Positions 4,853 through 6,298 of a stretch of DNA of 6,298 bases are shown in pieces. The position numbers and the translations under genes were made by a program. Origin of the DNA: Limnochordia bacterium (GTDB taxonomy: Bacteria > Bacillota > Limnochordia > Darwinibacteriales > SLO01); contig SLOG01000124.1 of NCBI GenBank assembly GCA_007132635.1, positions 1 through 6,298 on the forward strand. Direction: 5' to 3'. The notes under the pieces are model-generated. The model did not search any database, had not been told where the DNA came from, and was given only the letters and a program-made list of their open reading frames with translations. Numbering within the stretch: position 1 is the first letter of the stretch; every line of letters starts with the position of its first letter.

Positions 4853-4977
4853 TGCTGTTGGCGGTGGAGAACATCATGGCCGGGCACACCATCCATGCCC
4901 TGGCATCGATGCTGATCGCAGGAGGTGCTGCAGCCCTTTCAATCATCCTGATGCGGCAGATCCACATCGTCCCGTGA
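4852..4977 (+). CDS. Tiny membrane protein (41 aa), paired with the preceding one
   Basis: This 41-residue open frame begins in TGATG at the end of the previous tiny gene, with GGAG (4843-4846) five bases upstream. Residues 1-14 are mixed (MLLAVENIMAGHTI). Residues about 15-34 are a small-residue hydrophobic helix (ASMLIAGGAAALSIILM) with a GGAAA core of the kind that packs helix to helix. The end is basic (RQIHIVP). Two overlapping small membrane proteins in tandem recall holin/antiholin or two-component membrane peptides in phages, but there is no endolysin in the window. It is the last gene of the overlapping series. Confidence 0.55.
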   Translation: MLLAVENIMAGHTIHALASMLIAGGAAALSIILMRQIHIVP

Positions 4978-5039
4978 CCCGGGGCACGGTCAAGGGTCTG
5001 GCCAATCGACCGGCCCGCAACCGATAACCAGTATTTTTT
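4976..5039 (+). terminator. GC-rich inverted repeats followed by a T-run, weak terminator candidate
   Basis: The 93-bp gap between 4978 and 5070 holds no gene. GACCC/GGGTC (4976-4980 with 4994-4998) and an alternative GGTC/GACC (4995-4998 with 5008-5011) can each pair. TATTTTTT (5032-5039) follows, but 20 or more bases after the stems. The gap ends in an A/C-rich leader (ACCACAAAACCAAAACAGAAAA) before ATG5071, typical of Bacteroidetes translation starts. The region probably separates the small-gene ladder from the packaging genes and may contain a promoter not recognised here. Confidence 0.35.
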
Positions 5040-5070
5040 CTCTCTCTAACCACAAAACCAAAACAGAAAA

Positions 5071-5346
5071 ATGAAATTATCCAGAAAAGCTAAGATCATC
5101 TACAATCGGATCAGGCGTGAGTATGATATCGATGATGAGGCGGGGCTGCTGCTCCTCCAGACGGCATTTGAGGCCTGGGATGAGATGCGCAAAGCCCAGC
5201 AGGAGATCGATGGGCAGCCTATTTATTTCGACAGGTTTGGATCACCTCAAGAGCACCCTGGCTGCAAGATGGTGAGGGCATCCCGGGCACAAATGATTCA
5301 GGCACTCCGGGCCCTGCAGCTCGATACCGGGGCGGAGGAGCTATGA
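5071..5346 (+). CDS. terS: Phage terminase small subunit, P27 type (short)
   Basis: This 91-residue protein matches the C-terminal body of P27-family small terminase subunits (Terminase_4), which recognise phage DNA and hand it to the large subunit for packaging. A helical block occupies 20-47 (DDEAGLLLLQTAFEAWDEMR, then KAQQEID). It is followed by the family's short hairpin and HP motif: IYFDRFGSPQEHPGCKMVRA (51-70), and the closing helix AQMIQALRALQLD (73-85). Family members are usually about 130-170 residues with an N-terminal HTH; here that part is reduced to about 20 residues, so DNA recognition may be lost or supplied by another protein. Its stop overlaps the next ATG. No large subunit lies in the window. 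Confidence 0.75.
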   Translation: MKLSRKAKIIYNRIRREYDIDDEAGLLLLQTAFEAWDEMRKAQQEIDGQPIYFDRFGSPQEHPGCKMVRASRAQMIQALRALQLDTGAEEL

Positions 5347-5591
5347 GAAAACGACAAAAAGCAAAACAGCAGGAGCCTGCTGCCATGCTGGTGGCATTTG
5401 GTGAGGCGTGGCGTGCAGCACTGAACCGTGATGATCACAAAACGGCAGCCAGGGCAAGGCAGCAGGCCGATGCCATCCTCAAGCGGCATCCAGAATACCG
5501 GCAGCACCCTCCCAACAGGGCAGCCGGGCCCAGGGTGAGCAAAAATCTATTTATTGAATGGGAGGCGTTTCTGGAGTATCCTGCCGGCTAA
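5343..5591 (+). CDS. Hypothetical protein coupled to the small terminase
   Basis: This 82-residue basic protein is not recognised. Residues 1-12 are highly basic (MRKRQKAKQQEP). Residues 13-50 form a helical pair rich in alanine and arginine (WRAALNRDDHKTAARARQQA), and the end is SKNLFIEWEAFLEYPAG. It starts inside the previous gene's stop (ATGA) with a strong SD, GGAGGAG (5334-5340), so it is co-translated with the small terminase. This makes a packaging partner, such as a DNA-binding helper replacing the missing terminase N terminus, a reasonable guess, but only a guess. Confidence 0.65.
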   Translation: MRKRQKAKQQEPAAMLVAFGEAWRAALNRDDHKTAARARQQADAILKRHPEYRQHPPNRAAGPRVSKNLFIEWEAFLEYPAG

Positions 5592-5597
5592 AATTTT

Positions 5598-5631
5598 CAC
5601 TTTAATTGTGGAATTTTCCACGAATAAAGTG
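5598..5631 (+). promoter_or_regulatory. 34-bp near-perfect palindrome
   Basis: CACTTTA (5598-5604) pairs with TAAAGTG (5625-5631). The inner arms TTGTGGAA (5606-5613) and TTCCACGA (5616-5623) pair apart from one T-G wobble. A single A/A mismatch lies between the two blocks, and the centre is TT. That is 15 perfect pairs and one wobble out of 17. There is no T-run after it, so it is a poor intrinsic terminator on either strand. A DNA site for a dimeric or tetrameric protein is favoured, or an RNA hairpin in the capsid leader. Confidence 0.65.
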
Positions 5632-5653
5632 CCACACACATTCCGAGAGTTGC

Positions 5654-5675
5654 TATAATTCAGGTAACCTGAATT
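5654..5675 (+). promoter_or_regulatory. TATAAT box overlapping a perfect 19-bp palindrome
   Basis: AATTCAGGTAACCTGAATT (5657-5675) is a perfect palindrome with nine-base arms around a single A, ending 20 bp before the capsid ATG. TATAAT (5654-5659) overlaps its left arm and could be a -10 box, though no matching -35 is evident and this host group does not usually rely on it. The layout is that of a repressor or activator site controlling the capsid gene. The small HTH and winged-helix proteins of the element are candidate binders. Confidence 0.6.
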
Positions 5676-5695
5676 TATAACTTAATTTTATAAGC

Positions 5696-6298
5696 ATGGA
5701 GAAACTTTATAATATGCAAGCGTACCGCACCGGTGATGCACCGGGCTATTTTACCCTGAAAGGGCTCAAAGAGAAACGTGCCAAGATCCTCATGCAGGCC
5801 GAGGGCATCCAAAATGCTGCAAAGGCAGCCGGCCGGGATATGAACAGCACAGAGAGGCGAAACTTCGACAACCTTTACAATACATTTATGGATATGACCG
5901 AGCAGATCCAAAAACATGAAGCAGCACAGCAGGGCACCCGTATGGCATCCGGACCTCAGCCCACCTATTGGGCCGATGCCGATGGCAAAAAGATCCGAGT
6001 GGTAGGGCCTGGTGAAAAGCTGGCCGAGGGGCCGGCAGATGTTTCGCTCGGAGAGTGCCTCCGCACGATGGTAACAGGCAAGGGCACACCGGATATCAAG
6101 AATGCATTGGCCGAGGGCACGGACTCGGCAGGCGGTTTCACAGTGCCGACAGCCACCCTCACCGAATTTATCGATAAATTCCGAGCAAAGAGCAGGGTGC
6201 AGGCAGCCGGCAGTAGGATCCTGATGCTGGACACGGATAAAACGGTAATTGCACGTGTTGCAACAGACCCGGTTGCCGAGTGGAAAGAAGAAGCGGCC
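5696..6298 (+). CDS. HK97-fold major capsid protein (5' part)
   Basis: The first 201 residues of a major capsid protein, cut by the window edge. Residues about 21-78 are the helical scaffold-like delta domain (LKGLKEKRAKILMQAE, then GRDMNSTERRNFDNL and MTEQIQKHEA). Residues about 137-200 are the start of the HK97 fold, with the family's landmark ALAEGTDSAGGFTVP (137-151), then FRAKSRVQAAGSRI and DPVAEWKEE (191-199). In phages with this delta domain it is removed by a head protease after assembly; no protease is in the window. ATG5696 gives a full delta domain and lies after an A/T-rich leader without SD. The frame runs open to the last base. The gene has its own control region and directly follows the small terminase block, without portal or large terminase between, which is unusual. 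Confidence 0.9.
   Translation, partial: MEKLYNMQAYRTGDAPGYFTLKGLKEKRAKILMQAEGIQNAAKAAGRDMNSTERRNFDNLYNTFMDMTEQIQKHEAAQQGTRMASGPQPTYWADADGKKIRVVGPGEKLAEGPADVSLGECLRTMVTGKGTPDIKNALAEGTDSAGGFTVPTATLTEFIDKFRAKSRVQAAGSRILMLDTDKTVIARVATDPVAEWKEEAA

Overview
The window runs from a chromosomal tRNA attachment site into the left end of an integrated, phage-related element and stops inside its major capsid gene. The host is probably in Bacteroidota or a close relative (Balneolota/Rhodothermota). The evidence is a tyrosine recombinase with the N-terminal arm-binding domain usual in that group, an excisionase-like HTH protein of the kind found on Bacteroidetes mobile elements, a TAnnTTTG-type promoter box before that gene, and leading genes that start after A/T-rich leaders without a Shine-Dalgarno (SD) sequence. 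This placement is an inference; no chromosomal protein gene is visible to confirm it.

Positions 1-145 are the chromosomal side. Read on the minus strand they hold the 3' end of a tRNA (T-loop to CCA), its intrinsic terminator, and what looks like the first 83 nt of a group II intron inserted just after the terminator. The tRNA match stops abruptly in the T loop near 145, so this is taken as the outer attachment site; the restored tRNA should lie at the other, unseen end. Positions 146-314 hold short direct repeats and overlapping inverted repeats that reach the integrase start codon. The integrase (315-1523) is followed by a hairpin, an unrecognised 244-residue protein (1587-2321), and a regulatory region with two inverted repeats.

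The regulatory/replication block (2443-3926) encodes an excisionase-like HTH protein, an 83-residue protein and a 241-residue putative replication protein that joins a degenerate CHC2-primase-like region to a HTH_36-type winged helix. Its stop codon lies inside the first of three 22-bp tandem repeats, followed by an A/T-rich tract and a GC hairpin, which suggests an iteron-type origin. The 83-residue gene carries an in-frame A_AAA_AAA heptamer plus a hairpin, and its -1 frame is the frame of the replication protein, so a slip would fuse the two.

From 3927 to 4977 there is a tight ladder of five small genes that all overlap end to end (winged helix, unknown, HTH, and two tiny one-pass membrane proteins). 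The last two are 31 and 41 residues. From 5071 a packaging/structural segment begins: a short P27-type small terminase subunit, an overlapping unknown gene, a control region with a 34-bp palindrome and a 19-bp palindrome, then an HK97-fold major capsid protein that runs off the end at 6298.

The order integrase - HTH - replication - small terminase - capsid within about 6 kb, with no portal, protease or large terminase before the capsid and no tail or lysis block so far, resembles a capsid-encoding phage satellite more than an ordinary prophage. The sequence to the right of the window would decide this.
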